From an uncultured Dialister sp. (lineage in GTDB: Bacteria; Bacillota; Negativicutes; Veillonellales; Dialisteraceae): a stretch of DNA of 48,716 nt. Below, in pieces: positions 8,333-17,233 of this stretch. The DNA is taken from positions 1 to 48,716 of the forward strand of contig UQYL01000011.1 of the NCBI GenBank assembly GCA_900545365.1. The letters are read 5' to 3'. The notes below the pieces were generated by a model. That model was not told the DNA's origin. It did not search any database and saw nothing but the letters and a program-made list of their open reading frames with translations. The position numbers and the translations under genes were made by a program. Numbering within the stretch: the first letter of the stretch is position 1; every line of letters begins with the position of its first letter.

Positions 8333-9403
8333 TCATGCCTTCTTTCCATCCAGATGATGCGTTTCCATCCACCGCTCCATGAGGTCGGCCACCTCCCGGT
8401 TATTGCGGTCGGACATGAGGAAATGCGTATTACCGTAGAGGCCCGCGTCCGGCAGGGACAGCACCGCCGCGTCCCCGCCATGGCGGTTCACCGTCTCCGC
8501 CCAGCGGCGGGCCAGACGGAGGCGCACCCGCCAGTTGTCGAGGCCCCACACGTCCGTGGGCTCCTCGGGGATGTTGTCCCCGAAAATGACGAGCACGGGG
8601 ATCTTCGTGAGCCGGAGGAAATCCGCTATGGGCACCGCCGTGCCCGCGGCCGGGAAGGGGCTCGAGGTCTCCTCCACGGGCGGCACCTCTCCTTCCGGGA
8701 AGGGGAAGGTCCCCGGCTCGATGGCGATGACGCCCCGCACCTTGTCGCTCAGGATGGCCGTACGCCACCCCGGCCCGCCGCCCTGCGAGTGGGAGACGAG
8801 CACGCCCGGGCCCGACCGCTCGAAGACCGCCGCCATGGCGCGGCTGATGACGTCTTCGTCGTACGCGCCGGTATTGGGCGTCATCTGGCGGAAGAACTGG
8901 TCCCGCCACGCGGCGTCATCGGCGGCGGCCGCGCCGGGGAGCGTCTCCGGCCACACGCCGATGCGGAAATTGTTGTACCAGAGCTGGTCGTCCGGCACGG
9001 CGGAGATCGTCTCCGGCACCGTGGACCGGCCGGCCCGGCCGCGCCGCGGCTGATCCACCACATACGTGGCGTAGCCCTTCTCGAGAAAAATGTTCTGGAA
9101 GCCGTCCCGCCCGTCGGGCGTGGTCTCCCAGGTCTTGCCGGACTGGCCGGCCCCGTGCAGGAAGACCAGAGCCATGGTCCGGGCATGGGCCGGCCGCTGC
9201 CAGAATACATAGGCGTGATCGCCGTGGAGGGTCTCCCCGGACAGATCCCGCGCATCTTCGTTGCCGCGGTATACGCCCTCCGCGGTGCGCACCGTGCCGC
9301 CGGCAAAGAAGCTCCCCTGATCCTCCAGCAGCACGGGCCGCATGGCCGCGGCCGGCAGGGACAGGAGCGCCGCCGCGGCGAGCGCGAGCCACAGAGATTT
9401 CAT
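8333..9403 (-). CDS. Exported alpha/beta hydrolase
   Basis: A 356-residue secreted alpha/beta-hydrolase. Residues 1-20 are a signal peptide ending AAA. FLHGAGQSGKTWE gives the oxyanion region, SHSQGG the nucleophile elbow with Ser206, and a C-terminal GNTHF segment the catalytic His. The ATG at 9403 has AAAGGAG 8 bases upstream, while the start at 9442 has none. An ester or lactone substrate in the cell envelope is likely, but its identity is unknown. It sits 14 bases after the flavodoxin gene and 3 bases before the reductase gene. Confidence 0.85.
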   Translation of the reverse strand: MKSLWLALAAAALLSLPAAAMRPVLLEDQGSFFAGGTVRTAEGVYRGNEDARDLSGETLHGDHAYVFWQRPAHARTMALVFLHGAGQSGKTWETTPDGRDGFQNIFLEKGYATYVVDQPRRGRAGRSTVPETISAVPDDQLWYNNFRIGVWPETLPGAAAADDAAWRDQFFRQMTPNTGAYDEDVISRAMAAVFERSGPGVLVSHSQGGGPGWRTAILSDKVRGVIAIEPGTFPFPEGEVPPVEETSSPFPAAGTAVPIADFLRLTKIPVLVIFGDNIPEEPTDVWGLDNWRVRLRLARRWAETVNRHGGDAAVLSLPDAGLYGNTHFLMSDRNNREVADLMERWMETHHLDGKKA

Positions 9404-9417
9404 AAGCGTTTCTCCTT

Positions 9418-10089
9418 TCAGAAACCGAGCCGCCCGAGCCACCGGAGGACGGAGTCTTCCGCCTCCGGCACGTCCGTGCGGTACACTTCATACGCCGGGC
9501 CCGCCACACGCGCGCCGGGCTCGGCCGCGGCGATGCGGTCCGCCGTGCCGGTGAGGCCGCTGCCGCCGTGCGTCACAAAGGGGATGATGGTCTTCCCGGA
9601 GAGGTCGTAAGCCTCCAGGAAAGAATACACCGGCATGGGCATGTCGTACCACCAGATGGGGTAGCCCAGGAAGACCGTATCCACCTCAGAGAGATTCCCC
9701 GGCCCCTGGATGGCAGGACGGGCGCCGTGGTCCCGTTCCTCTTTCGCTTCGGCGGTGAGCGCTTCGTGGGAGGATGGATACGGCGCGCTCCGCTCGATGC
9801 GGTAGAGAGCGCCGCCGGTCGCTTTCCCGATGACGGAGGCGATGAATTCCGTGCTTCCCTGTACGGCACGGCGGTCTTCCGTCTCCGGTTCCGAGAAATA
9901 CACGACGGCGATGCGGCGCTGTCCTGCCGCCGGGGGCACCGGCGCGGCCGGTCCCCGGATGGACGCAGACGCGTCGGCGTCGATGCGGGTACCGGACGGC
10001 GCGGCATCTTCCGCGCCGCAGGCGGCGGTCAGCGAAGCGGCGAGTGCGGTCAGCCCGCACGCGGCGAAAAACAGGCGTCTCCGTCTCAT
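9418..10089 (-). CDS. Exported flavodoxin-like protein, probable Tat lipoprotein
   Basis: A flavodoxin-fold protein of about 223 residues with an unusual N-terminus: MRRRRLFFAACG, where RRLFF fits the twin-arginine RRxF pattern, then a hydrophobic stretch and a possible lipobox ending at Cys24 (LTAAC). The fold shows in RIAVVYFSEPE, the FMN phosphate-loop position, and GYPIWWYDMPMPVYSFLE and FVTHGGSG, typical of the Flavodoxin_4 group. Its phosphate loop is not the canonical SGNT type. Tat export would let it cross the membrane already folded with FMN. AAAGGAG supports the start at 10089. Electron donor and acceptor are unknown. Confidence 0.82.
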   Translation of the reverse strand: MRRRRLFFAACGLTALAASLTAACGAEDAAPSGTRIDADASASIRGPAAPVPPAAGQRRIAVVYFSEPETEDRRAVQGSTEFIASVIGKATGGALYRIERSAPYPSSHEALTAEAKEERDHGARPAIQGPGNLSEVDTVFLGYPIWWYDMPMPVYSFLEAYDLSGKTIIPFVTHGGSGLTGTADRIAAAEPGARVAGPAYEVYRTDVPEAEDSVLRWLGRLGF

Positions 10090-10128
10090 GACAGGGTCTC
10101 CTTTCCTATGCGAAAACAAGAGAAATCG

Positions 10129-10617
10129 TCACGCTTCCGGATAGAGGCTGTCCGCTACCGGCTCGAGCCAGGTCACGGGGTCGCTTCCAGTCTGGGAAAT
10201 GGCGATGTGCGTCATGGCCGTCTTCGGTCCGGCGCCGTGCCAGTGCTTCACCTCCGGCGGGCAGAAGACCACGTCCCCCGCGCGGAGGGCAATGGGCGGC
10301 TTCCCCCATTCCCCGACGTATCCGGCCCCCGCGGTGACGATGAGCACCTGCGCGGCATGATGGATATGCCAGTGAGTGCGTGCCCCGGGCTCGAACGTGA
10401 CGCCCGCGCCGTAGGCGGTGAAGGTCCCCGCCGGACCGAAGAGGTTCTCCATCCGCACCCGGCCGGTGAAATGCCCGCTCCCGGCGGATACGGAAGGGAT
10501 CGCGGACGCCGGCGTCACGGTCTGCGCGGCCGGCTCCGCAGCGGAGGCCGCCGGCCCGGAGACGGCCGCTCCCGCAAGGAGCGCCGCCGCCAGAGCGGCC
10601 ATGAGGATGCGTTTCAT
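10129..10617 (-). CDS. Exported cupin-domain protein
   Basis: A 162-residue single-domain cupin with a signal peptide (cleavage near ASA at about residue 26). The metal site is THWHIHHAAQ in the first cupin motif and PPEVKHWHG in the second. Such small cupins often sit beside CMD-family genes and may act as dioxygenases, isomerases or metal-binding proteins; the reaction cannot be named. AAGGAGG lies 5 bases before the ATG. It starts 10 bases after the first gene of the operon. Confidence 0.86.
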   Translation of the reverse strand: MKRILMAALAAALLAGAAVSGPAASAAEPAAQTVTPASAIPSVSAGSGHFTGRVRMENLFGPAGTFTAYGAGVTFEPGARTHWHIHHAAQVLIVTAGAGYVGEWGKPPIALRAGDVVFCPPEVKHWHGAGPKTAMTHIAISQTGSDPVTWLEPVADSLYPEA

Positions 10618-10627
10618 GGCGTCCTCC

Positions 10628-11803
10628 TTATTTTTTTCCGGCGAGCTTCGCCGTGAAGAACGTCGTGAGCTTGTCCGCGATGGCGTCCACGTAGTCCTTC
10701 ACCCAGTAGGTCTGAATGTGGGTCGCGCCGGGCACGAGGAAGAGTTCCTTGTCCTTTGTGCCGGTGGCTTTCGCGAAGGCGTCCTCCGTCATGTAGAGCG
10801 AGTCCGCCCGGCTCCCGGCGATCATGAGGAGCGGCTGCGTGATGAGCCCCATGTTCTGCGCCGCGTCGAAGGCCACGAGGTCCATCAGACTGGACACGGT
10901 GTAGCTGAACGTGTCGTTCGGATGGTAGTAATCTTTGCCGTAGTAGTAATAGCCTTCCCGGTAGAGGTCGAAGGGCAGCTTGTCCGCTTCCTCCGGCGTG
11001 AGCGTCTCCGTCATGTTCGGCGTGAGGTCGATGACGCCGGTCTCCACCTCTTTCTGGCGGGCCGCAGCCGCCTGGGCGAGCGTCTTCTGCGCCGTCATCG
11101 GGTCCGGATGGGTCACGCCGTAGCCGTCCCGGCGGACGATGCCGCTGTTGAACATGGAGAGGGTCGCCACGGCCGCCACGCGCGGATCGGTCTGGACCGC
11201 CGCGAGGGTGTAGCCGCCGCCTCCGCAGATGCCCAGCGCGCCGATGCGGGTCTTATCCACGCCGGGGAAGCGGGAGATGATGTCCACCATGCCGTGCACA
11301 TCTTCGATGCGGTGCGCCGGCACGTCCAGATGGCGCGGCTCCCCGCCGCTCGCTCCCTGATAGGATGCGTCCGCCGCGATGGTGATGAAGCCCGCTTCCG
11401 CGAGGCGCTGCGCGTAGAGGCCGGCCACCTGCTCCTTCGTCCCGCCGTTCGGATGCGCCACCACGACCGCCGCGTAGGATTTCTGCGGGTCGTAGCCCGC
11501 CGGTGTGTAAACGTTCGCCGCCACCGCGACGCCGTCCAGATCATATGTGATGGGATGGATCTGGACCTGTCCCGGCACGTTCTCCCTGATGGCCCCGTCG
11601 TAGACGAGCCCCCAGCGGTTGCCCTTATACGCCAGGATCTGATCTTCCGGAATGTCTTTGTACGTCATGCCCTGCATGGATGCTTCCTCCTTTACTGAAA
11701 CCGCCGGTGCTGCCGGCCCTTCCGCCGCCTGCGCGGCCATGGCGCCGCCCCATACGGCCGCGCCCGCCATGGCGCAGATCATGAGTTTCTGCCATTTCTT
11801 CAT
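10628..11803 (-). CDS. Exported dienelactone hydrolase-like alpha/beta hydrolase with Cys nucleophile
   Basis: A 391-residue secreted alpha/beta-hydrolase, first gene of the six-gene operon. The signal peptide covers residues 1-27 (cleavage near AQA). The nucleophile elbow reads GALGICGGGGY, putting Cys193 where most hydrolases have Ser, as in true dienelactone hydrolases. AGSRADSLY and GATHIQTYW supply the likely Asp and His. VVVAHPNGG forms the oxyanion strand. Transcription starts from the MerR-type promoter directly upstream. A thiol nucleophile in an envelope enzyme controlled by a probable thiol-sensing regulator is noteworthy. Substrate unknown. Confidence 0.85.
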   Translation of the reverse strand: MKKWQKLMICAMAGAAVWGGAMAAQAAEGPAAPAVSVKEEASMQGMTYKDIPEDQILAYKGNRWGLVYDGAIRENVPGQVQIHPITYDLDGVAVAANVYTPAGYDPQKSYAAVVVAHPNGGTKEQVAGLYAQRLAEAGFITIAADASYQGASGGEPRHLDVPAHRIEDVHGMVDIISRFPGVDKTRIGALGICGGGGYTLAAVQTDPRVAAVATLSMFNSGIVRRDGYGVTHPDPMTAQKTLAQAAAARQKEVETGVIDLTPNMTETLTPEEADKLPFDLYREGYYYYGKDYYHPNDTFSYTVSSLMDLVAFDAAQNMGLITQPLLMIAGSRADSLYMTEDAFAKATGTKDKELFLVPGATHIQTYWVKDYVDAIADKLTTFFTAKLAGKK

Positions 11804-11881
11804 CGGTGTCTCTCCTTTCTCTGCCCGCTTTGCGGGCTCTCCCGGACGCCCTTGCGTTTCCGGCGCCCTTCTGCTATAGTC

Positions 11882-11912
11882 AGTGTAGAACTTCGAGTTG
11901 ACCCGAAGTCAA
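11882..11912 (-). promoter_or_regulatory. MerR-type promoter with 19-bp spacer and operator dyad
   Basis: On the minus strand TTGACT and TACACT are separated by exactly 19 bases, the long spacer that MerR-family activators correct by twisting DNA. The spacer region holds the dyad ACTTCG/CGAAGT (11890-11895 and 11904-11909). It drives the six-gene operon and lies 33 bases before the divergent merR start, so the regulator probably also controls itself. Confidence 0.88.
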
Positions 11913-11945
11913 GGATTTTTTTGAAAATATTTTCAGGAGGAGATC

Positions 11946-12380
11946 ATGGAATATACCATCGGCGAACTGGCGGAAAAAATGGGGCTCACCACGCATACGC
12001 TGCGCTACTACGATGAGGAAGGGCTGCTCCGCCATGTGAAGCGCGCCCCGAACGGCCGCCGAATCTTTACGGAAAAGGACGTGGTCATGCTGAATACCAT
12101 TGAATGTCTGAAAAAAGCAGGCATGAGCATCCACGACATCCGGCAGTATATCGACTGGTGCGACGAAGGGTTCGCTTCCGCGGAAAAGCGCTATGAGCTC
12201 TTTGCGAAAAAGGAAGCGGAAGTCCTGCAAAAGCTGGCTGATCTGAAAAAGGTGCTCGCCACGGTGCAGTGGAAGAAGAAATTTTATAAGCAATGCCTGG
12301 ACGACGGAGAGATCCGCTTCTGCGACGAAGACCGCCTGAAGATGGCGGAGATCATCCTCCGCGGCGAAGAGCTGAAATAA
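11946..12380 (+). CDS. MerR-family transcriptional regulator
   Basis: A 144-residue activator. Residues 1-70 are the MerR winged helix (TIGELAEKMGLTTHTLRYYDEEGLL), followed by a long dimerisation helix to about residue 125. Cys54 in TIECLKKAGMS aligns, from memory, with the redox Cys of B. subtilis AdhR, a sensor of formaldehyde and methylglyoxal; Cys72 and two later Cys are also present. AGGAGG precedes the ATG. It faces the exported-redox operon across a MerR promoter, so aldehyde or electrophile sensing is the best inference. It lacks the Cys clusters of the metal-sensing MerR types. Confidence 0.9.
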   Translation: MEYTIGELAEKMGLTTHTLRYYDEEGLLRHVKRAPNGRRIFTEKDVVMLNTIECLKKAGMSIHDIRQYIDWCDEGFASAEKRYELFAKKEAEVLQKLADLKKVLATVQWKKKFYKQCLDDGEIRFCDEDRLKMAEIILRGEELK

Positions 12381-12390
12381 AAAAGCGCAA

Positions 12391-12428
12391 GAAAAAAGCC
12401 CTGTGAAATTTCACAGAGCTTCTTTTTT
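12391..12428. terminator. Bidirectional terminator between merR and glmM
   Basis: A stem built on CTGTGAAATTTCACAG is flanked by A-rich sequence on the left and a T run on the right, so it can stop merR transcripts (plus) and glmM transcripts (minus). The nine bases TGATCATTT are repeated just to its right, at 12431-12450. Confidence 0.88.
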
Positions 12429-12444
12429 ATTGATCATTTATTGA

Positions 12445-13800
<1,356 letters not shown>

Positions 13801-13877
13801 ATTTTTTCTCTCCTTTTATCTGCTTTCCGCTGTTCGCAATTTCAAATCATACCGCCGCCGCAGGTTTCCGTCAAGGC

Positions 13878-14801
13878 TCACTGAACGCCGTTGACAGAGA
13901 CCGTCACCGTCGCTTCGGCCGGTATCGCAGAGGAACCCGCCGGAACCGGGATGGGCAGAGTCTGCGTCACATCGGCTTCCGCACCGGTCACATCGATCTC
14001 ACCGAGATTGATCTCCTTCATGGCTTCCAGGTCGCTCCCCGGCGCCGTCACCGTCGCCGCAAGAGGCGCGACGGTCAGGCCGTCCACCCGGTATCCCGCG
14101 GCAGGCGTGCCCTTCACCTTCGCCGTGAGGGGAATATTCGCGGTCTTCTGCTCTTCCGTGATCTCCACGGCGACGCGCACCTGCGTCGGCATGACATCGA
14201 TGCCGGTCACCGTATTGCCGTCCTCGTCCATGACGCTGACCGAATCAAACTCGGTGAAGCTTTCCCGCTTATCCGCCAGATTAACGGAGACCACCGCCCG
14301 GTTCACCATGTCGATGCTGCTGCTGCTCCCCGCCACGGTCAATACGGAAGGCGCCGTATCCTTCAGCGCCGACTTATAGCCGGACGGCAGTTCGCCGAAG
14401 AAATTTACCCGGATCGGCACGGACTTCACCGCATAGGGATCGACTTTCAGATCGAAATACTGGGGCGTGACCGACGCCACTTCCCCGTCGCCGGGAAGCG
14501 ACACGGAGATCTTCGTATTCGGATAATCGCCGTCGGTCATATTCTGCATATCCACATACGCGTGGATATCATCGCTGTGGAGCTGCATCAGCGCGTTGCG
14601 GTTCATATTGACAGTGACCTTGACACGCTGCGGCACATTGAGCGCCACGAGCGACCGGTCAAGGTTGCGCACTTCCACAGGCACGGTATAGCTCCCCGTC
14701 ATGATGGGATTCTGCTCATTCATGACATACAGCCAGAAAGCGCACGCCGCGATGAGGCACAATATTTTCGGCAGCCACCAGTGCAGCTTGGTATATTTCA
14801 T
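13878..14801 (-). CDS. cdaR: YbbR-domain regulator of c-di-AMP synthase
   Basis: A membrane-anchored protein of about 307 residues. One transmembrane helix (residues 8-27, LPKILCLIAACAFWLYVM) is followed by tandem YbbR-type beta domains on the outer face, seen in repeated VEVRNL, VRVNFF and VRVAVEI strands. CdaR modulates the diadenylate cyclase CdaA, encoded just upstream. The ATG at 14801 gives an ATGA overlap with the cdaA stop and a GGAGG inside cdaA; the ATG at 14816 is less likely. Gap to glmM is 77 bases. Confidence 0.92.
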   Translation of the reverse strand: MKYTKLHWWLPKILCLIAACAFWLYVMNEQNPIMTGSYTVPVEVRNLDRSLVALNVPQRVKVTVNMNRNALMQLHSDDIHAYVDMQNMTDGDYPNTKISVSLPGDGEVASVTPQYFDLKVDPYAVKSVPIRVNFFGELPSGYKSALKDTAPSVLTVAGSSSSIDMVNRAVVSVNLADKRESFTEFDSVSVMDEDGNTVTGIDVMPTQVRVAVEITEEQKTANIPLTAKVKGTPAAGYRVDGLTVAPLAATVTAPGSDLEAMKEINLGEIDVTGAEADVTQTLPIPVPAGSSAIPAEATVTVSVNGVQ

Positions 14802-15631
14802 TTTCTGGGCCTCCATTTCTGGAACATATCGTTCACCACGCTCGTTCTCCCCTTATTCGCCATCATGAAGGACTTCAGGCGGTTGCGGAGCGTTTCCCCG
14901 TCGATATGCCGGTAAATATGGCCGCCGTAGGTATAGGAAATGGTTCCCGTCTCCTCGCTGACCACCACAACCACGCAGTCCGCCATCTCGGAGAGACCGA
15001 TAGCGGCGCGGTGCCGCGTGCCCAGCTCGGAAGACAGCGACCGGTCGCGGGTAAGCGGCAGGAGGCATCCCGCCGCCATGACCCGGTTTTCCCGGATGAT
15101 GACCGCCCCGTCGTGAAGCGGCGTATTGACGATGAAAATATTCCCCAGCAATTCTTTTGTCACCAATCCTTCGATGCGTATGCCCGTATCGATGTAATCA
15201 TCGAGGCCGACGGAACGCTCGAATACAATGAGCGCTCCCGTGCGGCTCTTCGACATCGTCTCCGCCGCTTCCGCCACGCTGTCGATCACTGCCGTCAGGT
15301 CGGAATCGCTGACCACGCTGGACGACACATAGAATTTCCCCCGGCCGATCTGCTCCAGCGCACGGCGCAGCTCCGGCTGGAACACCACCGGCAGCGCGAC
15401 GATCAGCACCGTCATCAGTTTTTCCAGGATCCACGCGACCGCATGGAGCTGGACCCAGCCGGAAATGAGCGTCAGCACGCCCAGCACCACCAGCCCTTTG
15501 ACAAGCGCCGTGGCGCGGGTATTGCGGATCAAAAGATAAATGCGGTAAAGGAAGAACGCGACCACCAGGATATCCAGCAGATCCCAGAGCCGCATCGTCA
15601 TGAGAAGTCCCTGAAGCTGATTGAAAATCAT
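14798..15631 (-). CDS. cdaA: Diadenylate cyclase (c-di-AMP synthase)
   Basis: Makes cyclic di-AMP from two ATP. Three N-terminal membrane helices (about residues 12-75) precede the DAC domain, which has LHDGAVIIR (DGA motif) and GTRHRAAIGLSE (RHR motif), the two ATP/metal signatures. The 277 residues match CdaA/DacA. AGGAAAGG lies before the ATG at 15631. It is first in the cdaA-cdaR-glmM operon and the only c-di-AMP synthase in the window. c-di-AMP usually controls potassium and osmolyte balance in these bacteria. Confidence 0.96.
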   Translation of the reverse strand: MIFNQLQGLLMTMRLWDLLDILVVAFFLYRIYLLIRNTRATALVKGLVVLGVLTLISGWVQLHAVAWILEKLMTVLIVALPVVFQPELRRALEQIGRGKFYVSSSVVSDSDLTAVIDSVAEAAETMSKSRTGALIVFERSVGLDDYIDTGIRIEGLVTKELLGNIFIVNTPLHDGAVIIRENRVMAAGCLLPLTRDRSLSSELGTRHRAAIGLSEMADCVVVVVSEETGTISYTYGGHIYRHIDGETLRNRLKSFMMANKGRTSVVNDMFQKWRPRK

Positions 15632-15754
15632 TCGCCTTTCCTGTATTTTCCCTTCTAATAAAAAGACTGAAATAAATGAACGGATATAAATTATTTTACC
15701 ATGGATAAATAAATAAGCGGGAAAAATTTCCCTCCGCCGCGCAAAAAGCGGTCG

Positions 15755-15781
15755 AAAAAAAACGGAGGAAAATTTCCTCCG
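15755..15781 (-). terminator. Terminator after the LysR/small membrane protein pair
   Basis: Near-perfect palindrome CGGAGGAAA/TTTCCTCCG followed on the minus strand by eight T, directly past the stop at 15785. The remaining gap to cdaA holds only AT-rich promoter-like DNA, including TGG-TAAAAT on the minus strand near 15700. Confidence 0.88.
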
Positions 15782-15784
15782 CTT

Positions 15785-16072
15785 TCAGTTCTCCTGTATG
15801 CCCCACTGCAGTTTCTTGATCTGCCAGTCCTGCTCGGTGCTCTGCTTCTGCAAATGATACAGGTCTTTCCCGTATTCTTCCAATTTATCGTCCGTCACTC
15901 CGGCGTGCCAGTAAAGCGTGCTCAGCTGGTCATCATAGCGGGACGCCTCGATATTCATCATCCGCTCCTGCAGATCAGCGATCTGGCTCTCCTGCCAGGA
16001 GACGAAAGCGATCAGCGCCGCGATGACGGCAAGGAAAAAGCGATTTTCTTTCTTCTGAAAAAATTCTTTCAT
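15785..16072 (-). CDS. Small single-pass membrane protein with coiled coil, unknown function
   Basis: About 95 residues, unrecognised. Charged N-terminus (MKEFFQKKENR), one membrane helix at residues 12-27 (FFLAVIAALIAFVSW), then a Gln/Glu-rich segment likely to form a coiled coil (QIADLQERMMNIE and HLQKQSTEQDWQIKKLQ). The start may be ATG at 16072 or GTG at 16078; the latter overlaps the LysR stop as GTGA. Neither has a strong Shine-Dalgarno, so coupling to lysR translation is likely. The layout resembles small scaffold proteins of the membrane, but no function can be assigned. Confidence 0.7.
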   Translation of the reverse strand: MKEFFQKKENRFFLAVIAALIAFVSWQESQIADLQERMMNIEASRYDDQLSTLYWHAGVTDDKLEEYGKDLYHLQKQSTEQDWQIKKLQWGIQEN

Positions 16073-16074
16073 GC

Positions 16075-16986
16075 TCACACTTCATACGGCTTGTCCGCAT
16101 TGAGCAGCGCCAGATGCCCCTTGGTGAACTCGATCCACAGCCGGGCGGCTCTGGAGAGATACCGTCCTTTCTTCCAGATCGCGTAGAGATGATGGATCAT
16201 CTCCGGCTCGGTGAGGCGGCGCACGACGACCGGGCTGTCCTCGGAATTTTTCGGGCACAGGCGGCTCGGCAGGAGCGCCACGCCGAGGCCGGACGACACG
16301 GTCTGGATCATGAGCTCTCTCTGGCTCGTCTCAAAAATGACTTTCGGCGCGAACCCGATCTTGCTGCACGTCTGTAAAATATCGTCGTGCATATTGAAAT
16401 CATCCCGGTAAAGGACGAGCGGATAATCGGCGAGCAGCTTCATGGGCACGGTCTTTCTCTCCGCGAGCGGGCAGTCCTTCGGCATGACCACGCACATCTC
16501 GTCATTGGACAGGAAGAACGATTCGAAATCCTTATTCGGGATCGTGCAGATGATGCCCACGTCGATGATCCCTTCCTGCACGGATGACTCGACGATCTTC
16601 GAGCCGTGCTCATACAGCTTGATCTCGATCTGCGGATAGGTCTTCTTGAATTCGCCGAGAAGCTTGGCAAAGACATGGGCATCCGTGATGGGCGGCAGCC
16701 CGATCTCGATCGTATCCTGCTTCAGATTGAACTCATTTTCAAAATCCGACTTCAGATGCTCAAAGGAAAAGACACAGCGCTTCGCGTAATTCAGGAAGAT
16801 CGTTCCCGGCGCTGTGAGCTCCACTGTCTTCGCGTTGCGTATGAAAAGCGTGACGCCGATCTCATCCTCCAGCGATTTGATCATGCGGCTGATCGCCGAC
16901 TGAGAAATGTGGAGATTACGGGCCGCTTTGCTGAAGCTCTTCTGAGAAGCCACTTCCAGAAAATACTTCAAATGTCTGTAATCCAT
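16075..16986 (-). CDS. LysR-family transcriptional regulator
   Basis: A 303-residue LysR-type regulator. The N-terminal winged helix is MDYRHLKYFLEVASQKSFSK then ISQSAISRMIKSLEDEIG, followed by a linker helix and a two-lobed effector domain from about residue 90. GAGGTG lies before the ATG at 16986; the longer ORF to 17043 has no ribosome site. It is divergent from nifJ, and a dyad over the nifJ -10 box is a natural binding site, so it may tie pyruvate oxidation to a metabolite. The effector is unknown. The small membrane protein downstream is coupled to it. Confidence 0.9.
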   Translation of the reverse strand: MDYRHLKYFLEVASQKSFSKAARNLHISQSAISRMIKSLEDEIGVTLFIRNAKTVELTAPGTIFLNYAKRCVFSFEHLKSDFENEFNLKQDTIEIGLPPITDAHVFAKLLGEFKKTYPQIEIKLYEHGSKIVESSVQEGIIDVGIICTIPNKDFESFFLSNDEMCVVMPKDCPLAERKTVPMKLLADYPLVLYRDDFNMHDDILQTCSKIGFAPKVIFETSQRELMIQTVSSGLGVALLPSRLCPKNSEDSPVVVRRLTEPEMIHHLYAIWKKGRYLSRAARLWIEFTKGHLALLNADKPYEV

Positions 16987-17030
16987 TCTGACACCTCTTT
17001 CTAAAACCCCGCGCCGACGGCGCGCATTTC

Positions 17031-17059
17031 TTGAGAATTCCACATCTATCCCTTATAAT
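17031..17059 (+). promoter_or_regulatory. nifJ promoter with dyad over the -10 box
   Basis: TTGAGA, 17-base spacer, TATAAT. The -10 box lies inside the inverted repeat ATCCC/GGGAT (17048-17068), a plausible LysR operator. On the other strand TTTCAT-17-TATAAG overlaps it and could serve lysR. Confidence 0.72.
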
Positions 17060-17128
17060 GTAGGGGATTACAGCATGAAACAGATATTTTCCCGCTGTTC
17101 CCTGTTATGAAATAATGTGGAACATCTA

Positions 17129-17208
17129 TGCGAATTTATCATAATTACATTGTAACGAATTTCTGCTGTATTCGCAAATTTTGGTGCCTCGAAATCTGCC
17201 AAAATTTT
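17129..17208 (+). promoter_or_regulatory. Inverted repeats in the nifJ leader
   Basis: TGCGAAT/ATTCGCA (17129-17135 and 17170-17176) and AAATTTTGG/CCAAAATTT (17176-17184 and 17199-17207) occur between the promoter and start codon. The second could fold as a 9-bp hairpin about 12 bases before the ribosome site. They may be operators or leader RNA structure. Confidence 0.5.
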
Positions 17209-17233
17209 ACACATGAAAAAGGGGTGTGTACTT

